Of a DNA stretch of 62,000 bases, positions 25,701-38,109 are shown one piece after another. The stretch is from Neocallimastix lanati (nom. inval.). Lineage: Eukaryota > Neocallimastigomycota > Neocallimastigomycetes > Neocallimastigales > Neocallimastigaceae. The notes under the pieces were generated by a model. It ran no database searches. It was not told the DNA's origin and saw nothing but the letters and a program-made list of their open reading frames with translations. The translations under genes were made by a program, and so were the position numbers. How positions within the stretch are numbered: the first letter of the stretch is position 1; every line of letters starts with the position of its first letter. The stretch is taken from contig JACVTC010000166.1 of NCBI GenBank assembly GCA_016946835.1, positions 77,501 through 139,500 on the forward strand, written 5' to 3'.

Positions 25701-28446
25701 ATTAGTCGATTCATTAGGTGGTGATACCTCTGATATCTCTCTCTATGATTGTAATGATTCCACCAAGGTCTGTACTGAACGTCCAGGATGTACTTCCAAC
25801 ACCTACATGTTTGATTCTGAAAATCGCAAGGCTGTCTTCTGTAACGATGGCAACTTGGAATACGCTTCATTCACCGGTTATGTTGTTGATGGTAACCGTG
25901 TCACCAGTGGCACAAAGCATCCATACATTATTCAATGTGAAAATGGAGAGAAATGTGTCAGCCTCAAACCAAAGAGTTCTACCTATTATGAAAACAGTGG
26001 CTATGACTCCACTACTAACAGTTTAATTCAATGTAACAATAGTAACTGTATGACGGTAGCTGCCGAAGTTGGTTACTACGTCGCTCATGGTCATACTGAT
26101 AATAATGGAGTCATTAAATGCACCACCGCTACTAGCTGTTCCTACAGTCAAGTCAAGAATAAGGTCAAGTATGTCAATGCTGGATTCGATAAGAGAAATA
26201 ATGCCATCATTGAATGTAAGGGTGGTAAATGTAGTGTTGCCAAGGCTAAATCCGGATATTACCTCACTCATACCAGTACTCTTTTGATTCAATGTACCAG
26301 TCCAACTTCTTGTGCTGAATTTACTCCAACTGTCAACTACTATGACAACGCCGATTCCTCTGAAAGCAGCAACACCATTATCAACTGTGTCCAAAACAGT
26401 AATGTAGTCACCTGTTCTTCTGAAGCCACCAACAATGGTTTCTATATGTCTAGCATTTCCAATGTCTTAATTCGTTGTAAGGCTGGTCACAAGTGTAAGA
26501 CCATTACCGTCAAGAATGGTATCTTTAGAGGTGCTCTCAAGGGTCTCACTTCCAATAAACGTTCCGATAACGCTCAAAATGTTCAAAATGTCCATGGACG
26601 TGATGATGATGACTTGGAAGAAGATGGAAAGATGGTCAATTTAAGAGATAACTCCGATGATGCCTATGGTATTATTCGTTGTGTTGCCGGAAAGTGTGCT
26701 GCTCTCTCTGCCAGTGAATTAGCTGCCATTCCAATGTGTGAATTTAACAACAACAAGTGTTACATCACCCTTGAATATGCTATGACTAAATCGGCTACTA
26801 CTTCTATTGCTGCTGGAAACATCTGTACTAACAGTGATCGTTCCGTCTTCTACTTCGCCACAGATACCGTTGTTGTCAAGCCAAATGTCATTTCTGGTGT
26901 CACCTCTACCTATGTCTACACCACCACCAACTCCAACTGTCTTGAAGTGAATGATTCCTACAATGATATGTACTTCACTGTCGGATCCAACATTTACACT
27001 CTTGATCAAGGTAGTGTCCTTCAATTCTACGAAACAGGTTACTACTTCCTCAATGTCGCCAAGAACACGCTTGTTGGTGGCAACGAAATTGATGCCTACA
27101 ACGATGAAAATGTCAAACTCTACCGCTGTAATGGAAGTAGCTGTAGTATCATCGATAAACCAGATGCCAATACTTACTATGCTGATGTCAACAAGAGAAT
27201 CTTAAAGTACAATGTTAATAACGATGTCTTCACCTTTGCCTATGAAAAGGACATCATCTGTATCTTTGCCAACAATAAATGTACACCAAATGCAGATTTG
27301 AAGAACCAAGAATTCTGTATCACCTACAAGGGTGAAATTGTTCTTGCCACCACTGACATTAAGAACCGTGAAACTGGAGAATGTTACCGTGCCGGAAACA
27401 TCAATAACTACATCTACGGCTACTCTCAGCACCTCTACCACATGAACCAATTTGCTGCTGAAATGGTCGATCAAACCGGATTCTACATCATCAGTCTCTC
27501 CACCAACACCACCGTCGTCAGTAAGAACTACAAGAACAAGAATAACAGTATTGTTGTCTATGGATGTAACCTTTCTTCCTGTCGTGTCTACGAACCCGAT
27601 GAAGACACCTACTACTACGATGCTCAAGCCAGAAACATCTTAAGATACAAAGATGGAGTCTGGTCTTCTCCAAGCACTTCCGGATATGCCTACATCGCCA
27701 TTGATCCAACCAACACCTATGTCTACAAGTTTGCCAAGAAGGGTGATGAAATCATCATTCAAGGAAAGGCCAACTATGGTTACTACTACACCGTTGATAA
27801 TGAAATGTATCACTGTGATCAAGAGGATGGTGAATGTAAACCAATTGATGAAACTGGCTACTACTTCACCAATGCCGGAGAAGTCTTCTCTTGTGTCCAT
27901 GATTCCGAAGGATTGGAAGCCACAGAATGTGTCAAGCAAAACTGTGTCAGTGGACAATACTACTATATTGATGAAGCCTACTACCGCTGTGAAGTCAGCT
28001 CTCTTCTCGTTCCAGTCGTTTCTCGTTACTGTTCCTACGATGATAACGTCGTCGTCAACTTCCCATTGGCCCTCACAGAAGAATTCCCAGATAAGATTAA
28101 GCAAGCCGTCAATGACATTCAAAAGAATAACAACTCCACCGCCGTGGTCACTCGTCGTGGAAAGAACTACCTTGAAGCAGTCAGTGGTATCTTCACCAAC
28201 TGTACTTACAATGTCGAAGAAACTAAATCTACCTTCGATCTTGTTTGTGTCAATAACTATGTCAGAGTGGATGATGAAACCGATGAAGTAAAGATCTGTA
28301 ACGTCGATCAACTCGGCTATGTCGAATGTATTGAAGATGAAGATAATCCAGAAAAATGTAGTGTCAGTGCTGCTTTCACTATAATAAAACCATCTATCTT
28401 CACATTCTTTGTCTTACTTTTTGTCACTGCAATTTTACATTTCTAA
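18787..28446 (+). CDS. Cellulosome scaffoldin-like protein (ScaA type), gene 2; 3 exons, 2811 aa
   Basis: Predicted exons are 18787-18809, 19830-19888 and 20093-28446. Exon 1 is 23 nt, exactly as in gene 1. Exons 1-2 encode a signal peptide (MYTLNISR, then LIGLIFLGSLATRVSA) with probable cleavage after Ala24. About residues 155-740 form an almost Cys-free block of YYYL...TNSNL...LI-V repeats. From about 22237 onward the protein uses the Cys-bearing scaffoldin repeats of gene 1. From about nt 24900 it is nearly identical to gene 1 apart from mostly synonymous changes. The RRRKR-DD cluster is kept (R1734-R1738), while the earlier RRRR-DD cluster of gene 1 is absent. The C-terminal hydrophobic tail (KPSIFTFFVLLFVTAILHF) differs in sequence from that of gene 1 but keeps the anchor character. 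The expected role is a secreted, surface-held scaffold for dockerin-tagged enzymes. The in-frame TTG at 20095 is internal; the frame is entered by splicing. Confidence 0.85.
18810..19829 (+). other. Predicted intron 1 of scaffoldin gene 2 (1020 nt)
   Basis: The donor is AG|GTAAAA and the acceptor is TTGTGATAG, with the same phase as gene 1. The joined codon is AGA (Arg8). It contains an ATT microsatellite at about 19637-19732 and a less AT-rich island at 19450-19535. Confidence 0.6.
19450..19535 (+). promoter_or_regulatory. Possible regulatory island inside intron 1 of gene 2
   Basis: Two ATTGG boxes (reverse of CCAAT) lie at 19458-19462 and 19492-19496, followed by a direct repeat of ACCCCTGAA at about 19515-19532. 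CCCCT is the core of stress-response elements in other fungi. The island stands out from surrounding near-pure AT DNA. Function is inferred only. Confidence 0.25.
19889..20092 (+). other. Predicted intron 2 of scaffoldin gene 2 (204 nt)
   Basis: The donor is A|GTAAATAAAC after Asp-Pro-Gln and the acceptor is ATATAAATAG. The split codon becomes ACT (Thr28). The position matches intron 2 of gene 1 just after the signal peptide. Confidence 0.75.
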
Positions 28447-28576
28447 ATATTTTAAATCCTTTTAAATTATTTATTTTATTTCTATAAAATAGATATATAT
28501 GTACAAAGCAATTTTGAATAAAATTATAGATTTATTAATCTGCAATAAAAATTCATTTAAAAACCAAAAAAAAAAA
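28447..28576 (+). terminator. 3' UTR and poly(A) region of scaffoldin gene 2
   Basis: AATAAA-type signals occur near 28517 and 28544, followed by an A run at about 28566-28577. The sequence is unrelated to the gene 1 3' UTR. Confidence 0.45.
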
Positions 28577-30060
28577 ATACAAATAATCAATAAAATATAA
28601 GTAGTAAAATCACATAAAATAGTCATGATATTTTAAAAAATACCATTATTATAATTAAAATACCCAAATTTATCTAATTATAGTTAATTAGTAATATTAA
28701 TAATTCATTATCCAATTTCAAAATGTAATAAAAATAGCAATGCAATTGTTTTCAGTACATCTATTACAGTATTTTTCAGTACAAATTTTTTAATTAAAAA
28801 CTATTATATATCATTAGAATTCAATTCCATGAATTACAAACAAATATCGTCAATATAAATTGAATAATAAAAATAAAGTAATAAATAAAATTACATATAT
28901 GTAATATTTAATAAATTCATAAATTGAATATTAGAAATATTAGTAATCTTTTTTTTGATAAAGATTATAATATTATTTATACTTAAAAGTATCAAGAAAT
29001 TTTAATTAAAGCTCTATAGAGTAATCTATAAAACATTATATTTCTGCAATATAATTATTTGAGGAAATATGATTGATACTGCAATTATCAACGCAAAATT
29101 ACACAATACCAAAATTAATTTATTAATTTCATATTTTGTTGTATCATAATTATTTAAAGTTATACTTTTATACCATTAATATTTTTCATTATATATATAA
29201 ATAAGTTTATTAATAAGATTATTTAAAAATATTTAAATTGTAATATCGAACAATTTATTTATTTTTTTTAGCAAATTAACAAAGCAATGCAATATTATTT
29301 TAAATTTTAATACCATTAAAATTATTTTATTCTACATTTAATCATTAATTATTCATTATTTATTCATTGTAAATATATAATAGCATTATATATTTTTTTT
29401 TAGTTTTAGTAAAAGCGAAACATTAAATTATTTAGGTATTTATACTATTAAATATATTTTTGAATTATAATTCAAATTTAACATATATTAATCATTAATA
29501 ATTAATATACTAATTATCATGTAGCAAAATTACAATTTGCAATATCATATTTAATTATTTTTTACAGAGCATTAAAAATTTTTTTACATTATACATTTTT
29601 TTTTTGCATTATAATACTATTTAAATAGTAGTAAATCAATACTACTAATTGCCAATATAAATAAAAATAAAAAAAAAAATAAAAAAAAAATTTAAATCAT
29701 AAATTAATAAATTTGTAGCACAAATTAAATAAAATAATAATATTGTTTATGGTTATTATTATGTTGATGGGAATATTTTTTAATTATAATAAATATTAAT
29801 TATTTGATTATTTATAAAGAAAATAGAAAGTATACTATATATATATTTAAAATAAATTAATAAATAAATATAATTGTTAGCTTAATGGATAAAAAATTGT
29901 TTTAAATAAATAAAATATTTACAATATAAAAATAATATAAAGAAAATTTTACAAATCAAATGAACATAATTTTAAAATTTATTTATTTCGACAAAATTTA
30001 TTTGTTTTTTATATAAATAAAATAAAAATTCATAAAAATAAAATAAATAAATAAATAAAG
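28577..30060. other. AT-rich intergenic region, no gene seen
   Basis: There are no protein-like open frames, recognisable RNA genes or obvious repeats beyond short AT runs. Confidence 0.6.
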
Positions 30061-30067
30061 TAAAAAT

Positions 30068-31410
30068 AATATTATGTCTGTTTTTTGGTTTTAATTCCAC
30101 TTTTTATTTTGGTTTAATTTATTTTATAATTAATAAATTTACTTAATATTTAATTATATCTATATTTGGTTAAAATTAACCTTTTAATTTAATTTAATTA
30201 TGGCTGTTTTTTATTTACCTTTCTATTTTTAGTTAAAATTTACTTTTTATTTTAATTTAATTATGTCTATTTTTTGGTTATAATTCCTTTTTTTATTTTG
30301 TTTTAATTTATTTTATAATTAAACAATTTACTTTATATTGAATTATGTCTATTTTTGATTAAAATTTAGATTTTAATTTAATTTAATTATGTCTGTTTTA
30401 TATTTACAATTCTATTTTTAGCTAAAATTTAAATATTAATTTTATCTAATTATGTCTGTTTTTTTTTGGTTATAATTTCAATTTTAATTTTGATTTAATT
30501 TATTTTATAATTAATGAATTTATTTTATACTTAATTATATCTATTTTTGGTTAAAATTTACTTTTTAGTTTAATTTAATTATGTCTGTTTTTTGGTTTTA
30601 ATTCCACTTTTTATTTTGATTTAATTTATTTTATAATTAAAAAATTTACTTAATATTTAATTATATCTATTTTTGGTTAAAATTTACTTTTTAATTTAAT
30701 TTAGTTATATCCGTTTTTTATTCAATTCTATTTTTAGCTAAAATTTATTTTTTAATTTAATATTATTATGTCTGTTTTTTGGTTTTAATTCCACTTTTTA
30801 TTTTGATTTAATTTAATTTATAATTAATGAATTTAATTTATATTTAATTATATCTATTTTTAGTTAAAATATAAATTTTAATTAAATTTAATTATGTCTA
30901 TTTTTTGTTTACAATTCTATTTTTAGCTAAAATTTACTTTTTAATTTAATATAATTATGTCTGTTTTTTGTTTACAATTCTCCTTTTTAGTTTAATTTAA
31001 TTTATTTTATAATTAATGAATTTAATTTATACTTAATTATATATATTTTTGGTTAAAATTTACTTTTTAATTTAGTTTAATTATGTCTTTTTTTGTTTAC
31101 AATTCTATTTTTAGCTAAAATTTATTTTTTAATTTAATATAATTATGTTTGTTTTTTGGTTTTAATTCCACTTTTTATTTTGATTTAATTTATTTTATAA
31201 TTAATCAATTTAATTTATATTTAATTATATCTATTTTTAAATTTTAAATTTTAATTTAATTTAATTATGTCTGTTTTTTGTTTATAATTCCACTTTTTAT
31301 TTTGATTTAATTTATATTTTAATTAAAAAATATACTTTATATTTCATTATAACTCTTTTTGGTTAAAATTAACTTTTTAATTAAATTTAATTATGTCTTT
31401 TTTTGGTTTC
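30068..31410. repeat. Two-component satellite array (A ~122 bp + B ~66 bp)
   Basis: Units open with TTATGTCTGTTTTTTGG near 30073, 30262, 30458, 30582, 30767, 30957, 31145 and 31266. Spacings alternate between about 189 and about 122 bp. The longer form is an A unit (ending near TTATATCTATTTTTGGTTAA and following bases) plus an extra B unit of about 66 bp that begins TTATGTCT and contains TCTATTTTTAGCTAAAATT. There is no coding potential. Confidence 0.75.
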
Positions 31411-31819
31411 AATTTTCAAAAAGTGGCGTATAATAGAAAATGGCTTTATGAATTAAAAAGTAAATATATAAATAAATAAAAAGTAAATAATTTAATTATA
31501 TTAAACAAAAAAATAAAAATTATAATATTTAAACAATTATTCTTTTTAAAAAAAAAAATATATTAAGAAATTTAATAATCTTTACATATGTTAATTATTT
31601 TTTATAATTATTTATTTTAAATTAATATTTATGTTATTAAAATTTAAACCATTAATCAACAATAAAATAAATAAAATAAATACTATTAAATATATTATTA
31701 ATAAAAACATAATAATAATTATAAAAATCAAATAATTTATTCATATATTTAGTTATTATTATTATTATTATTATTATACATTTTTATAATAAATAAAAAT
31801 AATAAATCATATATTTTAA

Positions 31820-33790
31820 AAAAGAATTAATTTTTTTAATTAAAATAATTTTTTTTTAATTATAATAATTTTATTTTTATTTTTAAAATTTTTTTAATTA
31901 AAATAATTTTTTTTTAATTATAATAATTTTATTTTTATTTTTAAAATTTTTTTTATTTTTATTAATTTTTTTTTATTACTAATTTTTATTTATTTTTATT
32001 TTTATTTATTTTTATTTTTATTTATTTTTATTTTTATTTATTTTTATTTTTATTTATTTTTATTTTTATTTATTTTTATTTCTTTGGTTTATTTTTATTT
32101 CTTTTGATTTATTTTTATTTTTATTTTTATTTTTAATATTTTTTTATTTTTATTATTTATTATTATTATAATTTCCTTTAGTTTATTTCCTTTGGTTTAT
32201 TTTTATTTTTATTTTTACTTTTAATATTTTTTTTATTTTATTTTTATTTTGTGTTATTTTTATTTTTATTTTTATTTTTTATTATTATTATTTATTATTA
32301 TTATAATTTCCTTTAGTTTATTTCCCTTGGTTTATTTTTATTTTTATTTTTATTTTATTTTAATTTTTTTATTTTTTTCATTTTGTAATATCACTTTTTT
32401 TTATTAATCCTTATTTTTATTTTTAATATATTTTTTTTTATTTTTTTTTATTTTTATTTTGATTTATTATTTTTTTTTATTCTTATTTTTATTTTTATTT
32501 TTAATATTTTTTTTTTATTTTTATTTTTTATAATTATTATTTTTTTATTTATTTTTATTTTTTATTATTATTATTTTTTTATTTATTCTTATTCTTATTT
32601 TTATTTTTTATTTTTAATATTTTTTTTTTATTTTTATTTTTTATAATTATTATTTTTTTATTTATTTTTATTTTTTATTATTATTATTTTTTTATTTATT
32701 CTTATTCTTATTTTTATTTTTTATTTTTTTTATTAATTTTTTATTTTTTATTTTTTTTATTAATTTTTTATTTTTAATATTTTTTTTTTAATTTTTTTTT
32801 TATTTTTTATATTGTATTATTATTTTTTTATTTATTTATTTTTTTTATTTTGTATTATTATTTTTTTTATTATTTTTATTTTTAATAAATTTTTTATTTT
32901 TATTTTTTTTTTTAATTTTTTTTTATTATTTTTATTTTTAATAATTTTTTTATTTTTATTTTTTTATTTTTAATAATTATTTTATTTTTATCTTTTATTT
33001 TTATTTTTAATATTATTATTATTATTATTATTATATATTTTATAATTATTTTATTTATATTTTTTTATTTTTATTTTTAATGTTATTATTATTATTATTT
33101 TTATTATATATTTTATTATTGTTATTATTATTATTTATTTTTTATTTATTTTATTTTTTTATTTTTAATTTTTTTTTTAATTATTTTTTTATTTTTATTT
33201 TTATTTATTTTTTTTTTTTTAATTTTTTTTTTAATTATTTTTTTTAATTTTTATTTTCATTATTATTTTTTTATTTATTTTTATTTTTTATTATTATTAT
33301 TTTTTTATTTATTATTATTTTTATTTTAATAATTTTTTTTATTTTTTTTTATTTTTATTTTTAAAATTTTTTTTTATTTTTATTTTTAAAATTTTTTTTT
33401 TTATTTTTACTTTTAATAATTTTTTTTTATTTTTTTTTTATTTTTATTTTTATTTTTAATAATTTTTTTTTTTTATTTTTTTTTTATTTTTATTTTTATT
33501 TTTATTTTTTATTTTTATTTTTATTTTTTATTTTTATTTGTATTTTTAATAATTATTTTATTTTTATTTTTATTTTTATTTTTTTATTTTTATTTTTATT
33601 TTTTTATTTTTATTTTTATTTCTTTATTTTTATTTTTATTTTTATTTTTTTATTTTTATTTTTAATATTTTCTTTATTTTTATTTTTATTATTATTTTTA
33701 TTTTTATTTTTATTTTTATTATTATTTTTATTTTTATTTTTATTTTTATTTTTAATATTTTTTTATTATTATTATTATAATTATTTATAT
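31820..33790. repeat. ~2 kb T-rich tract, TTTTTA-type low-complexity DNA
   Basis: This stretch is nearly free of G and C and consists of T runs broken by single or paired A (TTTATTTTTA, TATTATTATT). T is on the plus strand throughout, so the strand asymmetry is extreme. It directly follows the satellite array. Confidence 0.85.
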
Positions 33791-34589
33791 ATATCTTTAT
33801 TATAATTAATTTTAATAATGAATTATTAATATAAATAAAATATTTTTTTAAACTTTATAATTGTTTAAAATATAAAAAAATTAATGACCTTCTTATTTGG
33901 TTAATTTTTTTTAACTATTTATTATAAATGATCAATTTTAATATATATACTTAAGTATTAATACATATTAAATTAATATTAATACATTTTTTTTTTAATC
34001 TTAACAATGAATAAGCATAAAACTAAAATATTATATTTTAGAGCAAATATAAGAATATTTTTAATTTTCAAATTAAAAAATGAAATATTTAATTATTTAT
34101 TAAATATTCTCCTTCAGGACGTATCACCTTCTATAAGGTTCAATGAGAGAAAACGATCTTAATTCTAGCGTTATCAACTATGATTATAAAAATTCCAAAA
34201 ATTATGTAATAAATGGCTATGGTTAAATGGATTATTGCAATTATTTAAAATGGATATTATTTATCAAATTAACATATTATCATTTTAATTCCATATATTT
34301 TTTCCTTTTTTTATATTTTAATTTTTTTTATCTATTTACAATTTTAATATGTATGAATTATTTAATAATAGTGCTCTAATAATAAATTTATAATGTATTT
34401 TTTTAATTTTTTTAGATGATTATATAATATAATACTTTTTTATATTCCTATAAGAATTGATTCATTCTAACTCATGTACTTTTTTAAATATTTTTAATAT
34501 ACTTTTGATATTTAATATCTAATGCAAAAATATTTTTAAAAAAAAATTTGAATTTATTAATAAATTTATCTCTTCTCCAATAATAATAT
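33791..34589. other. AT-rich non-coding region, no feature recognised
   Basis: No open frame of protein-like composition, no repeat unit and no RNA gene was seen here. Confidence 0.55.
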
Positions 34590-35361
34590 GATTAAGTTGA
34601 AATTATCTCTTTTATTAGTTGAATTTTTCTAAAATTTTCAGTTAACTACAATAATGGTTGAAGACATTCATGTAGTAATGGTAAAAATTCATGAAAATGT
34701 AAAATATAATTACAACATACTGAAATAATTAAATAAGAACCACAATTTAGTGAAAATTTTCTATCAATATAAAAGAAATTCTTGTCATTATTTATTATAT
34801 TTTTACTAGATAAGTCTAAAGTTGTCTTATATGTAACTCTTTAAAATAATATTAAGAAGATCATAAAAGATTTTTTAAAATTTATAATCATAGTGGAAAA
34901 GGCCTATGTGAAATTTTTCTAAATTGCAATACAAGTTTTTGTTGAAAATGAATTATTGTAGTTTAATTGTATAACTGTTGTTGGAATAAAAATTTAATAA
35001 AATTCAGGGTTAGAAATAAGAAAATGCTATATGAATAAAAAATATTTATGTAAAAAGAGAAGAAAAAGAAAAAAAATAAAAATTTGAAATACACTAAAAA
35101 AAAAATTTTCAAAAAAAAAAAAAAAAATGGAGAAATAAAGAATAAAAATTAAACACAATACAATACTTATCTGACATGGCCATTACAGTAACTAAATATT
35201 AAGAAAAAATAAATATATATATATAAATTAGAAGATTAAAAAATAAATAAAATATAAAAATAAAGTTTATAAATATAAAACAATATATATATATTTATAA
35301 TTATATAGAAATTAATTAGAATTATTTTTTTTAATTATATATAGTATGGACTAAAATTATC

Positions 35362-35398
<37 letters not shown>

Positions 35399-35842
35399 AG
35401 TATTCCGAGTAACCAAAAAAACTTTTTACATAATAAGTTATAAATATAAATTTAAAAAATTTCAATGTCAATGAACTATTTTATCTTAATAATTATTCAT
35501 TTTTACATTGTGAGTTAATTCCCTAGTAACATAAATTTCCAGCATAATATAAAATTAGGAAAGATTAAGTACGTCTCTTCTCTATAAGGGGAAATAACAG
35601 CTAAAACAGAGATTAAAATATTGAGTATTTAGGAAGGGATTAGCATAAAGAAGACTATTAGTATTGAAATAGTGGATACAGAATAATACTAGGTTGTATG
35701 AAAATTAATACTACTAAAAGTGAGAATTTTTGAATGAATTTACTAATTTGTTTAATTTGTTTTTTACAGGTAGAGGTTTAGTAATTATATAAATAATTCT
35801 CATATAATCAATAAAATCACTATTTTTATAATCCGAATGAAA
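34590..35842 (+). repeat. Large inverted repeat, left arm (~1.25 kb)
   Basis: The reverse complement of this arm recurs at 36174-37440. Landmarks that pair include TTCAGTTAACTACA (about 34638) with its mirror near 37386, CTAGATAAGTCTAAAGTTGTC (about 34808) with its mirror near 37208, and ACAGGTAGAGGTTTAGTAAT (about 35766) with its mirror near 36234. The arms carry many small differences, so the palindrome is old. No open frame was seen. Confidence 0.85.
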
Positions 35843-36173
35843 TAAATTAAATACATTATATAGATATAAATAAAAAAAAAATCTCCAAAGAAAAGACTAC
35901 ATAAAAAATTTAAATTTATATTTTACTTTTTACCTCTTTTATTAATTTCTTTATTTATTAATATAATTTATATTTTTTATTTTGAAATATCGACTATACA
36001 TAGAAATATGAAATATTTTGGTCTTGACAATAAAAAAATTATTTAAATTTTAATTTATGACCTTGAATCTATGATCGAAAGTAGACTATAGAAATTCTAA
36101 AATAAATAAATATCAAATTATTATGAAATTATTCATGGAATGATTAAAAAGAATATATATTCATATGAAAAAC
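35843..36173. other. Spacer between the inverted-repeat arms (~330 bp)
   Basis: AT-rich sequence with no open frame lies between the arms. No transposase or other gene is present. Confidence 0.6.
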
Positions 36174-37440
36174 TAATTCATCTTAAGAGTAAAAATAGTG
36201 ATATTATTGATTATATGAGAATTATTTATATAATTACTAAACCTCTACCTGTAAAAAACAAATTAGAAAATTAATTCAAAAATTCTCATTTTTAATAGTT
36301 TATCTTATAATAGATCCTAGTATTATTCCGAATCCACTATTTGTATCTCTAATAGTCTTCTCTATGCTAATCCCTTCTTAAATACTTAATATTTTAATCT
36401 TTGTATTAAATGAAATATTTCTCCCTGTAGAGCAGTACTTGATCTTTCCTTATTTTATATTAAAATGGATATTTCGCCTACTAGGGGAATTAACTCATAA
36501 TGGTAAAATTGATACATTATTATGATAAAATAGTTCAATAGCATTGAAATTTTTTAAATTTATATTTATAACTTATTATGTAAAAAGTTTTTTTGGTTAT
36601 TCGGAATACTTGATTTTTTTTTCCATCTTTTTTTTTTTTTTTTTAACTATAAAATTAGTCCATTCTAAATATAATTTTAAAAAATAATTCTAATTAATTT
36701 CTATATAATTATAAATATATATATATTGTTTTATATCTATAAATTTTATTTTTATATTTTATTATATTTATTTTTTAAACTTCTAATTTATATATATATA
36801 TATTTATTTTTTCTTAATATTTAGTTACTGTAATGGCCATGTCAGATAAATATTGTATTGTGTTTAATTTTTATTCTTTATTTCTCTATTTTTTTTTTTT
36901 TTTTTTTTTTTTGAAAACTCTTTTTTAGTGTATTTTCAAATTTTTATCTTTTTTTCTTTTTCTTCTCTTTTTACATAAATATTTTTTATTCATATAGCAT
37001 TTTCTTATTACTATCCTTGCATTTTATTAAATTTTTATTCCAAAAACAATTTTACAATTAAAGTACAATACTTTCAATTATCTTTTTTCAACATAAACTT
37101 ATATTGCAATTTAGCAAAATTTCACCGAGACATTTGCCACTATGATTATAAATTTTAAAAAATCTTTTATGATATTCTTAACATTATTTTAAAGAGTTAT
37201 ATATAGGACAACTTTAGACTTATCTAGTAAAAATATAATAAATAATGACAAGAATTTCTTTTATATTGATAGAAAATTCTCACTAAATTGCGGTTCTTTT
37301 TTAATTATTTCAGTATATTGTAATTATATTTTACATTTTCATGAATTTTTACCCTTACTACATGAATGTCTTCAACCCATTACTGTAGTTAACTGAAAAT
37401 TTTAGAAAAATTCAACTAATAAAAAGAGATAATTCCAAAT
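36174..37440 (-). repeat. Large inverted repeat, right arm (~1.27 kb)
   Basis: This is the mirror copy of 34590-35842, with substitutions and small indels. Both arms carry a long homopolymer at the same place (A run at about 35366-35396, T run at about 36626-36644) and a GCCATTACAG/CTGTAATGGC landmark. The outer ends show no clear target duplication. Confidence 0.85.
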
Positions 37441-37579
37441 CATTATCTAGTATATCTAAAGTACGCAGTTCTAAAGTCATTCTTCATCCAATGTCAAATA
37501 ACTTTTTTATATGTCATCTCTACTCTAATTTGTTGTTATTTAAACTTTGTTGAAATTGAAATTTTAAAAGCTGGAACTT

Positions 37580-37900
37580 TGTTAGAAATATAAATATTAA
37601 AGATTATAATTATGTTAATTTAAGGAGTAGTGTTATGTATATTAATATATTTTGTGTAAGTTATATGACCAATAATAATAACGAGCCATATAATATAATA
37701 ACAATAAATATCATAAAAATATAAAATATGAATTTATATATTCTTTCACATAGTTGAACATAATAAAGATACTTTTCATTTTAAAAGATTAAGAGTCTCA
37801 ACTCACCAGTTGAGCTTCATATTAAAGCTAAGTAGAATTATTTATAATACATATAAATTAATAGTAATAATAATAAATATAATAATTAATTATTTTATAT
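37580..37900 (+). repeat. Family-B LTR, 5' copy
   Basis: It begins TGTTAGAAATATAAATATT. It shares with the copies at 43366, 49201 and 60624 the blocks TTAATTTAAGGAGTA, GTGTAAG, AACATAATAAAGATA and GATTAAGAGTCTCA. The AATAAAG box is a likely poly(A) signal. The 3' boundary is approximate. Confidence 0.7.
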
Positions 37901-38109
37901 TTTATACTAATAAAAATTCCAATTTAATGTTAAATATATATATAAGGAAAACTTTTTAATAAATAAATAAAAAAAGGGATATATATATATAATAAAAAAA
38001 AAAGAGATTAAAATATATAAAATTCTTATACGATATTTAAATGAAGTCTTCGTATTTTCATTTAATTAAAATAATAATAATAATAAAAATAAAAATAATA
38101 ATTAAATTT

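Noticed and set aside
3120-28446. Bacterial surface adhesin or protist (Dictyostelium or Plasmodium-like) origin
   Set aside because: The Y-Y-x-N ... L-I-x-C-x4-C repeats, spliced signal-peptide exons and copia-rich flanks fit anaerobic fungal scaffoldins; coding regions are much less AT-rich than in those protists.
30068-31410. CRISPR-like array
   Set aside because: Units are 66-122 bp of AT-rich DNA with no short repeat plus unique spacer pattern, and the genome is fungal.
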